64,000 nucleotides of DNA from NCBI GenBank assembly GCA_014338405.1, contig JTDE01000248.1:245556-309555 (forward strand). The letters are read 5' to 3'. Within the stretch, counting starts at the first letter, position 1; each line of letters starts with the position of its first letter. This document shows, piece by piece, positions 48,423 to 59,842 of this stretch. Both the position numbers and the translations under genes were made by a program. Source of the stretch: Paragonimus skrjabini miyazakii (taxonomy: Eukaryota; Platyhelminthes; Trematoda; Plagiorchiida; Troglotrematidae). The notes below the pieces were generated by a model that saw only the letters and a program-made list of their open reading frames with translations, was not told the origin of the DNA and did no database searches.

Positions 48423-50340
48423 ATGAGTTCCGGGCGAAGGCTGCATTGTCGTACCGTTAAATATCGTCGAATACGGTGGGAACGTCTACGACTTAGCATC
48501 AGTTTTGTCAGGGTTTCCTCCATTACTATCCCTGTCACCTTGGAGAATGAAATTATTCCATCAAAGAAACCTGGTAGTCTCTTATTTTGTTGTTTATTTC
48601 AAAGAAAAGATGACGAAGATGACCAGGTATTGAGGGACATGTATCCTGCCTCATCTGTTAAGGCGATACGCAATCCGCACGGTTCATGTGAGTTCTGTGG
48701 ACAACATATTCAATTGTTATAGTGGATACTGCGGTAACAGCTTCATTTATTCCCGACGCAATGAGATTATTCTCCATTCACGCGAAGTCCCTCACGGCTG
48801 CTGATTTGAAGCTGTTTATTACGTTATTGAAGCCGCCCGTTCCTGAATTGCCTTTAGATCCAAGAACTGTGCGCAACACTCCAAGAACGTGCCCAAAGAA
48901 AATGCTTCTCAAGGGTTCGTGCGTGCACACCGGACTCCACAACTGCCTTCAAATTGTACATAAAATGCACCAGCTCAGAGACTGCGATCACTTAACTTTG
49001 CAAGTCATTAGACAAGCTCGTGACTCTTGAAGTCATGATGAGCAATGTGATAGCCTATATTAACAGCAGTCCAACGTCGCAGTCACAATCAACCGTCTCC
49101 TACAGCCACGGCAACTTTCACTTGCCAGTGCGGGATTCGGAGATTTTCCTAAAAATGAACTGTTGTACGGATAACGAAGAGGTCTACAAAGATTTCGTGA
49201 GCGATGTGCACGATAATTTTCTGTAATCTGGATTCGTGGAATATTTCTAACCTCAGTTTGTTAATGAAGGAAGAAACGTAGTGTTGACGCCTTGTGTTCC
49301 CTTGAATGTCAGCAACCAACTTTTACTTTGAGTTCATTGCTAGATGAAGGCAGTCGTTGTGATGTTGTTGATTGTTGTTTTTCTTCCGTAGATCCGCACC
49401 TTTGCAGTCGTTCACCGGGGACGCACAGTTGATGAGTGCACACGAAAGATACGTAACTGTGTTTGTCAAATCATTGGCGTTGAAGATAAACTGGCTAGGG
49501 ACGAACGGAAATTGTCGCCTAATGGACACTAACATCTCCCAAGCAATTATAAGTAATACGTTTTTGCTCTAATTCCTTAAAAGATGCCGTTTTACCCGAT
49601 CGAAACTACCCCCAAGAGAGTGAGGGAATTGTGAAACATTTCATCATGTGGTGGTTCCACGGAGCCAAAGACAGAGACGGCGGGAGATCAAAACACCGAC
49701 ACTCAGAAACTACTCGCAAACAGGTAAGAACCTATAGAATTGCGCAGTTCATTTAAGTAAAAGGGCAATCCGGAGCTAGAAGACGCAAAAAAAGCTTGGA
49801 AGAGGAAGCCAGAAGAAAACATGAACAGGTACGGTATATTGTGGATGCATGGTTGAGGTTGGTTGCAGTTAACCCGCCATACAAAAGCGTCGCTAAATTT
49901 GTATGATGTACATTCTTTTCTCCGGGTTGACCAAGTAGATTTAGATAACCACGAATAATTATATCCAAAGGAGGCGCGAAGAGCTCTGAAGCTAATGCCA
50001 CCACCGGGGGTACATCTACCAGGTAAAAGTGGATATTTGTCAGAATCATAGTCTAACTTCAGGTGCCACGTAGGGGTCTATAATGCGTGTTTCACTTAAA
50101 CATGATTTTTGATGTAGTGAAGCCATGTCTGTTGCAAGTACTGTTGATTCGTGTTGTGTGTTCACATCTAGGTTCATTTCCAACCGGGAAATATTTTTGG
50201 TTAAATTTCAGTATTGCTTTCTTGTTTTTCTCCATTGTTTTTTTCATACCCTGTTGTTCCCTCTTTCTTTGTTGCTATTTTTCTTCAGGTGCTGTTCCAT
50301 TCGTATTTCACGTACAGCATGCTGGATTTGAGGATGCCTC
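48423..50340 (+). other. Cluster of exon-like open segments (possible host gene)
   Basis: ORFs at 48423-48722, 48722-49030 and 49020-49226 run in series. Further right, short open segments sit between good splice signals: an acceptor TTTTTCTTCCGTAG ending 49391 before a frame reaching 49572; a frame near 49575 ending at CAG|GTAAGA (49723); a 65-base segment 49764-49828 ending CAG|GTACGG and coding a charged, coiled-coil-like stretch; a 52-base segment 49971-50022 ending CAG|GTAAAA; and an acceptor TTTTTCTTCAG ending 50288 after a very long pyrimidine tract. Phases were not fully reconciled and no family is recognised. Confidence 0.3.
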
Positions 50341-50784
50341 CAACGTCAATGGAAATTGTTTCTAATTGCTTTAACTTCTCGGACTCTATCATTTTCTTTC
50401 AAATGAAATATGCGTCTACTTTTTTATTGCGGTAATTTTCGTTTTGCTGTTAACTTCTGCTCGTTCAGCGGTCACGTAGAAGATGTTGACGTTAGTGTGT
50501 TCGTCGTATGAGCAATTCGGAGAGTTATTAGATGCGTCCATTGTCCATCTCCATATCGGCCCGCGTTAGATCATTTGAAGGCATTTGTAGTAAACGCTTC
50601 ATTACGAAGATGCGCCTGTTGAATTGGCTTGACACCTTGCTGCCAGATAAGATCGATCGCTAAGGGGAGAATTCGGTGAAACCTACGGAATAGTGTCAGT
50701 TTGTCGTAGGCGTTGGATTACATAAGTTTCGAACTACTTCAGTTGTTGAAGTGAATAACTAGGAATGTAAGGAAGGTTCCGTTA

Positions 50785-50880
50785 GCGCAGTTGGCCTACT
50801 CGAATCCTACACTGGCCTACTGGAATCCCATTCTGGCCCACTCCGATCCGACTCTGGCCAGAGTTGGACCGGCTCTGGAT
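50785..50880 (+). repeat. 21-base tandem repeat (heptad codon repeat)
   Basis: Four units of 21 bases begin with GGCC (GGCCTACTCGAATCC, GGCCTACTGGAATCC, GGCCCACTCCGATCC, GGCCAGAGTTGGACC), with decayed related sequence to about 50960. In one frame they read as seven-residue units LAYSNPT, LAYWNPI, LAHSDPT, LARVGPA. The array is GC-rich relative to its surroundings. Confidence 0.7.
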
Positions 50881-51194
50881 TTTGTTGCACACCCACTCGG
50901 ATCTGACGCCTTGCCAACTCGTGCCAGAGTCGGACCGACTCCGGGACAGAGTCGGCGTGTTTACTGGGTACTTATCACATTTCCAAACACTGCTGGATAT
51001 ATACGGTTTGTTTCCAAACCCCGCCGCGTTCTCTAGTTTGATGTCTGTTGGGACTACATTTCGAGTGCTCTCCAGGAAAGTCGTTTTGAGTTGTTAGTGG
51101 ACGAGGGCCTAGCGCATACCCACTTGTCCACTACAAGTTCGAAAAGGTAAACTGTCAGTGGAGTACGGCAGTTTGACCACATCCTAGTTCTGTC

Positions 51195-51690
51195 CAACAT
51201 TTTGGTAACTGCAAGTCATGTGGTTATAAGCATTCTCAACTTACGTGTCCATTTCGCAATTCCAAATGCTATGAATGTGGTGACATCGGTCACATTTAAG
51301 CCGTCTGTCATTGTTCGAAAACGTGTTTTGATCCGACTTTTTTAGATGAACAAGTGTTACATCTGACTTGCAGTCTATTGCTTTTACTCTGATTTCTGCT
51401 AATTCTCTCGGTTCTACGCATCACATTGTACAATCTTCTATTGTTACCGGTGGTCCCAAACACTTTTTCTCTGCTGACACTGACAGTGTTGAATTTTTAT
51501 TTTTGTCGCTTGCATGAAGCGGCTGGAACCTTCTGTTATTTTGAAACCTGTTAATATGTCTGTTATGGGTATTACTGAACCTGTTTTATCTATTCTTGGC
51601 GAATGTGAACTCTCACTCACGGATGTGCAGTCCATTATTTATACTTGTTCATTCTTTGTTATTAATTCTGACCTGTCTATTATCGGTCTC
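51195..51690 (+). pseudogene. LTR-retroelement gag zinc-knuckle and protease relic
   Basis: From about 51210 the frame reads CKSCGYKHSQLTCPF then KCYECGDIGHI and, after a stop, AVCH. This is the pair of cysteine-rich knuckles typical of many gypsy gag proteins (second knuckle CxxCGxxGHxxxxC). A broken protease follows, with a degraded DTG (DTDS near 51480) and later SVMGITEPVLSILGECELSL and NSDLSIIGL, matching the GxxxPVLGECxxxx and SLLGLDWL regions. The family differs from the 22.7 kb element. No RT follows; sequence becomes unrecognisable by about 51700. Confidence 0.6.
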
Positions 51691-52084
51691 TAATGTATGA
51701 ACATTTTAAATCTCTCTTTCGTTGTCTGTTGAATCTTCCGAATTTGAAAATCTCGTTTCTGAGTCTGTTTCAGATTCGAATTCAGATACTGGATAAGTAC
51801 CTGCAATTGAGCCAGCGCAGACAAGGATTCATGAACATGTGAAGAATAAACTACGTCATCACTTCTACCCGGACGCTCAACTGAACTGCGGCGGATGTGA
51901 TGATCGTAAATCATAACGAAATACTATATATGCTATTGTTGTTTACTGCATGAATAATTAAGTTGTACAGATACTGACTACGTTACAATTTCTTTGGCTG
52001 ACATACTCCGTTATCACTACTGCGTAGAAGCTAGCTCTGGTTTTGAGCTAAGTGTATTTCACATTACTACTACGTATTCCAAAA

Positions 52085-52450
52085 TATCGTATTAAAATAT
52101 TCACCTTTGACTGGCGATTTGCACGACCGGAAATCCACAGTTACATCGACTGTAGACGTGATGGAACAAAAGAAAACTTCAAGTACGTACGACAAGGGTC
52201 GTAAGTCCAAATTTGCGGAATACGCCTACTTGTGAAACAAGTATGATATGGTTTGAACAACTCAAATATAAGTTTATCTTGATTTATATCATGTGTATGT
52301 TATCGATTTTGTCCGTAGCTTAAGAAAACTGGACGGAGAAGCTACTGGTTTGAACGTATGTTGCATACCTAGACGCTGTTTATGGGGTAAGCAAACTAGG
52401 CAGAGCAGCTACTAGTGTGAACGTATACTGCATACCCACATAAGTTCAGC
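52085..52450. repeat. MULE-associated repeat relic with two tandem units
   Basis: Positions 52127-52167 (41 bases) match 59466-59506 in inverted orientation without a mismatch that I can see, and the likeness continues weakly to about 52200. Positions 52113-52134 match 56598-56619, the sequence just outside the left terminal repeat of the MULE. At 52315-52445 two units of about 65 bases are the inverted relatives of the tandem units at 61384-61815 (shared ACTAGTGTGAACGTA). Confidence 0.6.
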
Positions 52451-52454
52451 AATC

Positions 52455-53335
52455 CCATGTTTCGTTCGGGCAGCAGCGGTTACATTTTCTAAATGAATCA
52501 GATTCACGAGTACTTACAACACTTAATCAAAATATACTATATCACATAAAACACTCCGGATGTGGGACAACGTGGACAACATTTTGCCCATCACGTTTGT
52601 CGGATTCCGTTTCCGCCAAATGGTTTTTTGAATATGTGACTAGGTGTGAAGTTGGTTTGATCCTGATAAAGCCGGAATGTACTTCCTGGCCAACGACCAT
52701 GGAAGTGTAGTGAGATCACCTTCGACGTCCCCAAAATCCTAAACTCTCTGCGATGTGAGTTAACTCTCCAGTAACACCGCCCTGGTTCACATTACCTTGT
52801 GAATGTAAATTTACTACAAACCACTAGCATCAAAGTTAGTGTGTTGACGTAGTTATCGCAGTTTTACTCGTAGCTGTAGAAGGAATCCGCGCAATCTCTA
52901 CCAATGTAAGCTACATTCACTAGGATACTAGTGTTTTAGCTACCACCGTTGGGAACGCCACCCAACCAGGCTTACAGGTGACATCAGTGACGGTGAACTG
53001 AATGTCCCTGGGTATTCAATTTACCGAGCTGACTCCGCCCGGGGGAGAATGGGAGGTTCTGTGGTTTTCTTCCACCAGAATCTCCCAAAAAGTCTCACAC
53101 CAGATTTGACGAGTTACCCAGTGGCAATAATTCAGAAGACAACAAACAGCGCAGTACTCCATATATTGCCACGACCGAGAAGCAACAAAATGTACAGCCA
53201 GCAAGCGTCCTGCGTGTAGCACGCGGAACGGAAAAGTGAGGAATTTCTACACCAGCGGAAATAAGGCTTACAATTGGGCTAAACAAACATGGCTCATCAG
53301 GAAGTGTCAAATTGTACAACAAAATATCAACAAAA
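52455..53335. other. Possible 5' part of the LINE, not resolved
   Basis: No clear ORF1. Just before the main frame, CQIVQQNINKN, a stop, then the endonuclease middle suggests that the start of the endonuclease domain is present but joined across a deletion near 53338. Confidence 0.35.
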
Positions 53336-53340
53336 ATTAG

Positions 53341-55878
53341 GCTCTTCTAGGAGGTCGCTACATTATCAGTGGATTTCAGTTCTCTGATGAATGTGATGCT
53401 CTGTGGCTTCGACTGGCACTGCGTGGCCCAGGCTCACTGCTAGTCGGGGTCATTCACCGTTCTCTCTCATCGGACGTCTCCGACGATGACACTCTTCTTA
53501 TGAACCTAGACAACTTTCTAGAACTACAACACTTCACATATCTGCTTATTATGGGCGACTTCAATGCTCTCAAGATAAACCGGACATCAGTTTCTCACCA
53601 GGGATGTGAAAATGGATACTCGACTCCCTTATCAACGTTGGTACACCGGAGAGCGTGTACACAGCATGTCAGCGCCCCCACGCGGCATCGTCCTGGTCAG
53701 ATTCCCTCTTTGCCCGACTTGGTCATTACTAACGAGAGCCACCTGGTAGACAGAGTGGTCATCAAGCCACCACTTGGACACAGTGATCACTCTTTGCTCA
53801 TCTTTGATCTTATCTGTTACTGGTTACCACAACCAGTAATGAAGTCCACACGCCGAACCTTTAATTAAGATGATTTCGAAGGCTTGAGGAGCTACCTAGG
53901 TTCATTACTTCTTGATTATGGCTCTGTGGACCAAAACTACAGCGCACTTCAAAGCGCAATTGAGAAAGCGGACAACCTATTTGTACCGCGCAAAATGTTC
54001 ACTTTCTCTTATCGGCCACCTCTTCTACACAAATTACGTCGTCTCCTTGATGACCGTTCCCATTTATTCACGGAGCACAAGCTTACGGAAAACTCGGAGG
54101 ACCTACGCGCGTCCCACATCGTTCGAAATAGGTGTAGACGGGAAATCCGTGAGCACATCAAATTAGTACAAGAAAAGGTCTTCCTCAAAGCTCGTGGGAA
54201 CAAAAACTCCCTATTTAAGCATATGCGACGAGTGCCTGACGGGGAGACCTCATCTGACTCCCTAGTTGTTGCCGAGTTATTTAAGGAATACTGCACGGCA
54301 GTCCACAACGTCGCACCGCCGGACTGGCGCCCTATCCTTCAGCAGCAGAATTTCCGGCAGCCACTCGTTACCGCCGAGTTTTCCGTGCTGGATGTGGAGG
54401 ACCGTTTATTTAAAGTAAATTCATATAGTGCAGTGCGTCCTGACAAGATCCATCCCAGGATTCTCAAAGAAGCGGCTGTTAGTCTGGCAGAACCCTTTTA
54501 TAAGCTGTTCAAATAGACACTCCAGACTGGCATTCTTCCTAGCGCATGGAAAGAGGCGACGGTCACGCCCATATTTAAAGCGAGTGACCGGCACTCTCCG
54601 GCCAGCTATCGACCAATAAGCCTTACTAGCATTCCGTGTAAGATGATGGAGCGCTTATTAAAGCGTGCCATCCTCAATCACTTCTTATCGAACCGTATTT
54701 TTTCTTTTACTCAGCATGGCTTCCTTCCTAATCGGTCATGCATAACTAATATGCTTGCTTTCATGGACAGCCTGACGGAGGCCAGAAACAATGGCCTTAT
54801 CTCAGATGCCATATTCTTCGGCTCCACCAAGGCTTTCGACCGTGTCCCACACGGCCCCCTGAAACACAAACTGGAAGCCTATGGTATTCAAGGAGAGGTT
54901 CTTCGTTGGATTGTTTCCTTCCTTGATAACAGAACGTTTAGAGGTCAAACCGGATCAGACCTTTCATCTCCCTGTTTCATTTCTGTGGGAGTTCCTCAAG
55001 GGTCGGTGCTAGGTCCTCTGTTATTTCTGATCTATATAAGTGACCTCCCGGACAATATTTCCAGGAACGCCCTCCTATATGCAGATGACCTAAAAATCTG
55101 GAATGCCACTGATCCCAGTACACTACGAATTGATCTTGACGCGATTAAGCGTTGGTCGGACGATTGGAGTCTCCCATTAAACGACAGTAAGTGTGCATAT
55201 ATGTCATTTGGTAGAGACTCTGGCAAAGCCTTCGTGATTCATAGTGCACTCGGCACAGTATATATCATGAAAATCGATCTGAAGAAAGATCTGGGCATCT
55301 GGTTGTCGTCTAACTTATCTTCTGCGCATCACCACGAGATGGCAGCGAAAAAAGGGTTTGCTAATCTTAGGATGATTAAGCGCACTTTCCCCCGTATAAA
55401 CCTGAAAGCGTTCCAAACGCTTTACGGGGTTTATTGGAGGCCGCTCCTCGAGTATGTTAATCAGGTCGTTTATACCGGCTTGAAGAAATACATCTTAGCC
55501 ATTGAGTGCGTCCAGCGCGTGGCTACCAAACTAGTCACAAGTCTCAGTAGTGTCGCGCACGAGTCTCGACTTGAAATTCTTGATCTATACCCACTTGAAT
55601 TTCGACGGCTCCGCGGTGATTTAATTTTCACACACTTCCTCTTTAGAGTAGGCCTCTTTGATCAGTTTTTCACCGTAGCGAATAATGACGGTTGGCGAGG
55701 ACGTGACATGAGGTCTTCCAAGCTACGTCCTCGGACCTTTCATAGACAGCAGTTTGTTTCCTACAAGGTTGTTAACTTCTGGAACAGTCTTCCTGCTGAG
55801 GTCGTCAGTAGCGCTTCTAGTGACCGCTTTGATGTATTACTTGACTCTCATTTTCCAAAAGTCCTTTTATGCAAGTAA
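53341..55878 (+). pseudogene. LINE endonuclease-reverse transcriptase, two in-frame stops
   Basis: All three open blocks lie in one frame, interrupted only by a TAA at 53866-53868 and a TAG at 54514-54516. Block 1 is an apurinic-type endonuclease, with LLIMGDFNALK (catalytic D and N) and GHSDHSLL (catalytic SDH). Block 2 is the linker and the start of RT. Block 3 begins near SPASYRPISLTSIPCK and has FTQHGFLPNRSC, AFDRVPH, GVPQGSVLGPLLFLIYISDL and the catalytic YADDLKIW. It ends with the CR1-type tail (RRLRGDLIF, FWNSLPAEVV). FGSTKAF stands where most elements have FxDxxKAF, so the first catalytic aspartate is lost. The stops and this change make it inactive. Confidence 0.9.
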
Positions 55879-56227
55879 TCTTAGTTTGTTTTTTGTTGTT
55901 TACTAAAATTCCGAAGAGCGGTGCTACACCCTGTTTTCATTTAATGCCTTTCAGGTCAACAGACGCCCGCTTGACATTGAACCAGAAAAACCGACTGGAT
56001 CCGGGACCCTCAGGCCTCTGCTTCGAACCCGTGTAAGAATCGCTATATCGCTGAATCGCTGACACTCGTTTGAATCCTGAAGGTCAGCTGAAATTTCCGT
56101 TGACATTCGTCCTCTCTGGCGGCTGCCGTGGGGTTGTGCTGAAGGTTCTCTCACGTCCAGCTCCCTAGCACCCTTATTCGTTGCGTTGAAGTCCGCTTGT
56201 GTACGGTGAGTAGATAAATAAATAACG
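53341..56227 (+). mobile_element. CR1/jockey-like LINE, 5' damaged
   Basis: The endonuclease-RT frame (53341-55878) is followed by a 3' UTR of about 350 bases ending in a short (ATAA)n run near 56212-56227, a common LINE terminus. The 5' part of the endonuclease is deleted and no ORF1 is recognised. Apart from two stops the frame is continuous for about 845 codons, so this is among the younger insertions here. Confidence 0.85.
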
Positions 56228-56621
56228 TTTGTTTGCAGATTTACTGTCTTCTCACTGTGACTTCCGATCCGCGTTAATGTAAGGCTGGGGAAACCCCGGG
56301 TGTACGAACCTCGGAACGAGCATCACGAAATAAGTTAACACATTTACAAGCACGAATTACGGTTGTTCTGTAAGAGTGACTGTGTTGTTCACACACTACA
56401 CACCACTCAGTTGTAAGTCTCGATCTAAAATGACGATGGATGTACAGACCAGTGAACGCTGGCTGAAACGGACATATGGTGTGTCGACTAACCGCGATAC
56501 TTATAGTGAAGGACACACTATCCGGTAAATTGGTCATGAGCTGGAATGAATGAAGAACATGGTACTGCACAGATATCAATATATTCAACTTTGGCTGGCG
56601 ATTTGCACGACCGGAAATGCG

Positions 56622-57364
56622 CTCCGTGTAATCGACGAAACGCAAATATCTCTGTAATCAGTCAGTTGAAAAACTTTCTTTTGCCACCAATGTTGTTGTA
56701 ATTTTGTGCAATTTTGCGGTTCATTAAATTCTAGAATTCTGTAGCTACGGCATCATTTTGTTTTAATCCTCCGAAGAAGTAAGCTAAGAATATGCGGTGG
56801 TTCAGTAGCATGGAGATTGATGAAAACGATAACTAAAAGTTTCATACCATGTTATTTCGGAAAATTGATGGTGGGATATAATAGAAAAATATCTCATACA
56901 TGTGGAAGTATATGGTTTCACTAAAATTTGAATGTGATAAAGCAGGAAAACGTTATTATATTCCCGTCGAATGAAACATTGTTGAAACATGGGGACTGAG
57001 CTATTCATAAGGCAATCACCTGTTTTTTCGAGAATCGGTTCGAAAGTCGTTCAAAATGCACAACGGTCATTTTGGCGCTAATCCTCGTTTTTTAAATAAT
57101 TTTGGAAATTTTAAATTTGAATGTTTAGTCAAAGTACCTACAGTATATCAATGGTAAATAAACAGCGTTGATGGGAAAGTTGAAATACACCGATCAAGTC
57201 CCAAAAGTATTGGTTCGGTGACGAAAACTTTTTCCATCATTTTCATGAAACTAACGCACTATTGGCGTTAATTGGCTTTTGTAAGCCTGATAAATGTGCT
57301 CGTCGCAATTTTAAAGACGAAATTCGTCATCCTATGGTTCGAAAGCGCTTAACGTTGCGGCGTT
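56622..57364 (+). repeat. Left terminal inverted repeat
   Basis: Starts GCTCCGTGTAATCGAC and ends near AACGTTGCGGCGTT. Its reverse complement is at 61830-62573. The ORFs inside it are mirrored exactly in the right repeat and are not genes. Confidence 0.9.
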
Positions 57365-58274
57365 TTGAAGATATGGCTCAAATTGTCATTGCGTCAGTCG
57401 TACATTCTCCGCTCGGGTCTCGATCAGCTTTTGTCTGTTTCATCGGCATTTGTAATTTTTTCCCTCCTTTTACTTCTTCTTCAACTTCTGGCAGGGTCGC
57501 CAAGATGTAGTATACCGGATAAGAGGGAGAACGAGGATTCGCCATAAATCGTTTATCAAGAACACGTGACATTGGTAACTGTTCGTTCAGATAGTTTATC
57601 TTCACTTGGGGCTTCATCTTCGGAGATTGCACAACTCATTGACTCTGCAACACAAGGGAAGGGGGAAGGGATTAGCCGCGATTTAAACGCATACGACGCG
57701 CGCTTTTTCACTTTCCGTTTTCACTTTACACTAGTATCTGTGCACGCAAGGGCGACTGCAGCGGAACGTTTGAAAACTACGGGTTCAAGAATGGCTGGAA
57801 CCAATCCAACAGAATAGTACCCAGTCAACACTCACTGTCGAAAACCAATCGACGATTAATTAGAAAGACTCGGCGCGTTAACCTCCGCGTATTTGTATCG
57901 ATCTTGGAGAATAGAGAGCACAGAGAAAGCTTGTCAAGCTAGCGAAGCACGGAACGAATCGTGTTTTAGTCCAGAGATGGATATCACAAGAGGGATTGCC
58001 TGACTAAAGGGAGAGTAGGTGAAAAACCAAAGTCGTCAGAAATGTACAAGTGAATGCGACTATCAAAAATATTATTCAGTATATTTGCTACAGGCTCGTC
58101 ACTATATCGAGTTTTTAGAAGTCATGTAACCGACAGTCTCAGGATCTCAGTCGTGGCCTAAATAACGAAATCTCTGATGGTTATCTCCTCTTACACCTGC
58201 AAGATCTCACAACGTATCTCGCGGACATGATCATTCTCAGCAATTACCGAATTTCGGTAATTGCCGAAGACATA

Positions 58275-58965
58275 TTCAAGGCCGCAGTTACTGCCCCATG
58301 TGTCCTTTCGAGTTTTTGCGAAAACCACTTGGACTTAACGACGTCGCCCAAACCATGTAACGCCTTAGTCGAGAAGTGACCAGCAGTCTGTACTTAATCC
58401 TCGTTCGTGTCGATAACATTTTGGTTGACAGTTTTTCTAAGGCACCCTTTGTGGCACCTTCTGTATTCACGCAGCTTAATCGATTGGCTGACCGAGCATT
58501 TTATTACGATCGACCCAACATTATGCAAACCTGTTAACTAAACTGGGTTTCTAGATCGCCTGATCTTAGCCAACGTTATCACCCCCACCAAGAATAGATA
58601 CAGATCATTTGAAGTTATTGCGACTCTTCGTCCTTATAACCCGCTTCGTCGGCTTTGTATCCTGTTAAGTTATTACCGACGATACACTTCGCGAAGTGTT
58701 CACAACATACAGCCACTGCTCGGTGTTCTGTGTGGAGGTGATCCTAAACTACCCCTCATCCATGGTGCACTACTTCCTAATATCATAAGACAAGGCTTTC
58801 AGTTTTAACGAACGCTTCTCACAAAGCCGCTGACACTATGTTACAACGGTTTGTCAGCAATTACTGGCAACCTCTGACATTCTTCTAAAAACAGAACCAA
58901 CCCACCGAATCCCGTTACGGCAATTTTATATTTGACTATCTCCTTCGAAGAAACAAGAGACACCC
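58275..58965 (+). pseudogene. Gypsy RT-RNase H relic nested in the MULE
   Basis: A mostly shared frame reads FEFLRKPLGLNDVAQTM, a stop, then ILVRVDNILV (usual form VFVYVDDILV; the second catalytic aspartate is replaced by N). It continues with LLSYYRRYTSRSVHNIQPL and an RNase H stretch NYWQPLTFF, a stop, and QNQPTESRYGNF. Order and spacing match gypsy pol. No LTR or integrase accompanies it. It is more decayed than the gypsy at 62.6 kb and probably inserted into an older part of the MULE interior. Confidence 0.75.
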
Positions 58966-58969
58966 GTGT

Positions 58970-59840
58970 GTAAGTGGTCAAAGTGCTGTGCACATACATA
59001 CGTAGGAGTAAATAAGGAATTAGTAGACTGTGCTACAAGAAGTTCAAGATATGTGTAGAGTACAGTTCAACAATAAAACAAGTTATTGGACAAAAGTCAA
59101 TAGTCACGCGTGACAAGGTAATGTCTCCGTGTATATCCATGACCATATTTTTGAACATATTCACACACAGAAGTGTTAGGAGATCATGGACGTGAGTTCG
59201 GAGAAAATACTCGAGACGTTCATCACCTACCTCTTACACTCACATTCGACATTCGTTGGCCACTGTCCAGTAAGTTGCATCCTGCCAAGTGTAACCACTC
59301 TGATTTTTCATCTTTCACATTTTCGGGTGTCAGTTGTCATCTTACCCTTTAGTCACAAGTCTTTGCAAGCGTTCAAATACTTGTCTGGACAAGTTGAGAG
59401 TAACTACGAGTATTCCGCAGAATTTAACTCAAGACATTTGTCGTACGAGCGTGAAATTTTCGCTGGTTCCATCACGTCTACAGTCGATGTAACTGTGGAT
59501 TTCCGGCATGCATGTTAGTTGCAGAACGTGATTTCCCCAACTTTCGCCGTTTGGGAAAATATTTTCATGCAAACCCCGGCTTTGGTAGCGTGGTATCCGT
59601 TTCATAAATTGAAATCGACGATTTCTGCGTCATGGGTTGATATATGTTTGTTTAAATTGACCATTAATTGAAAATAGCTTTATTGCACATCTTTTTCGAA
59701 ATCCGGTATGGCTGCTGCTCCTGTAGTGGATTACGTGTGACGATGTCAATGGAAGGATGCTGAAGTAATATTCAATTTTTTACATGATTATTTTCTTTCA
59801 TTCATCATTTTATTGTTTTGCTTTTATTCTAAATTGTAGG
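58970..59840. other. MULE interior with an inverted match to 52.1 kb
   Basis: The ORF at 59186-59518 has no recognised domain. Its right end (59466-59506) is the inverted 41-base match to 52127-52167. The rest is AT-rich and unassigned. Confidence 0.4.
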
Positions 59841-59842
59841 AA

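Noticed and set aside
53500..55878. Suppressed stops or alternative genetic code in the LINE
   Set aside because: One TAA and one TAG in a clearly mobile, mutated element are best explained as ordinary decay.
56802..57008. 68-codon ORF with an identical twin at 62186-62392
   Set aside because: The identity is explained by the MULE terminal inverted repeats; the frame has no protein-like signature.
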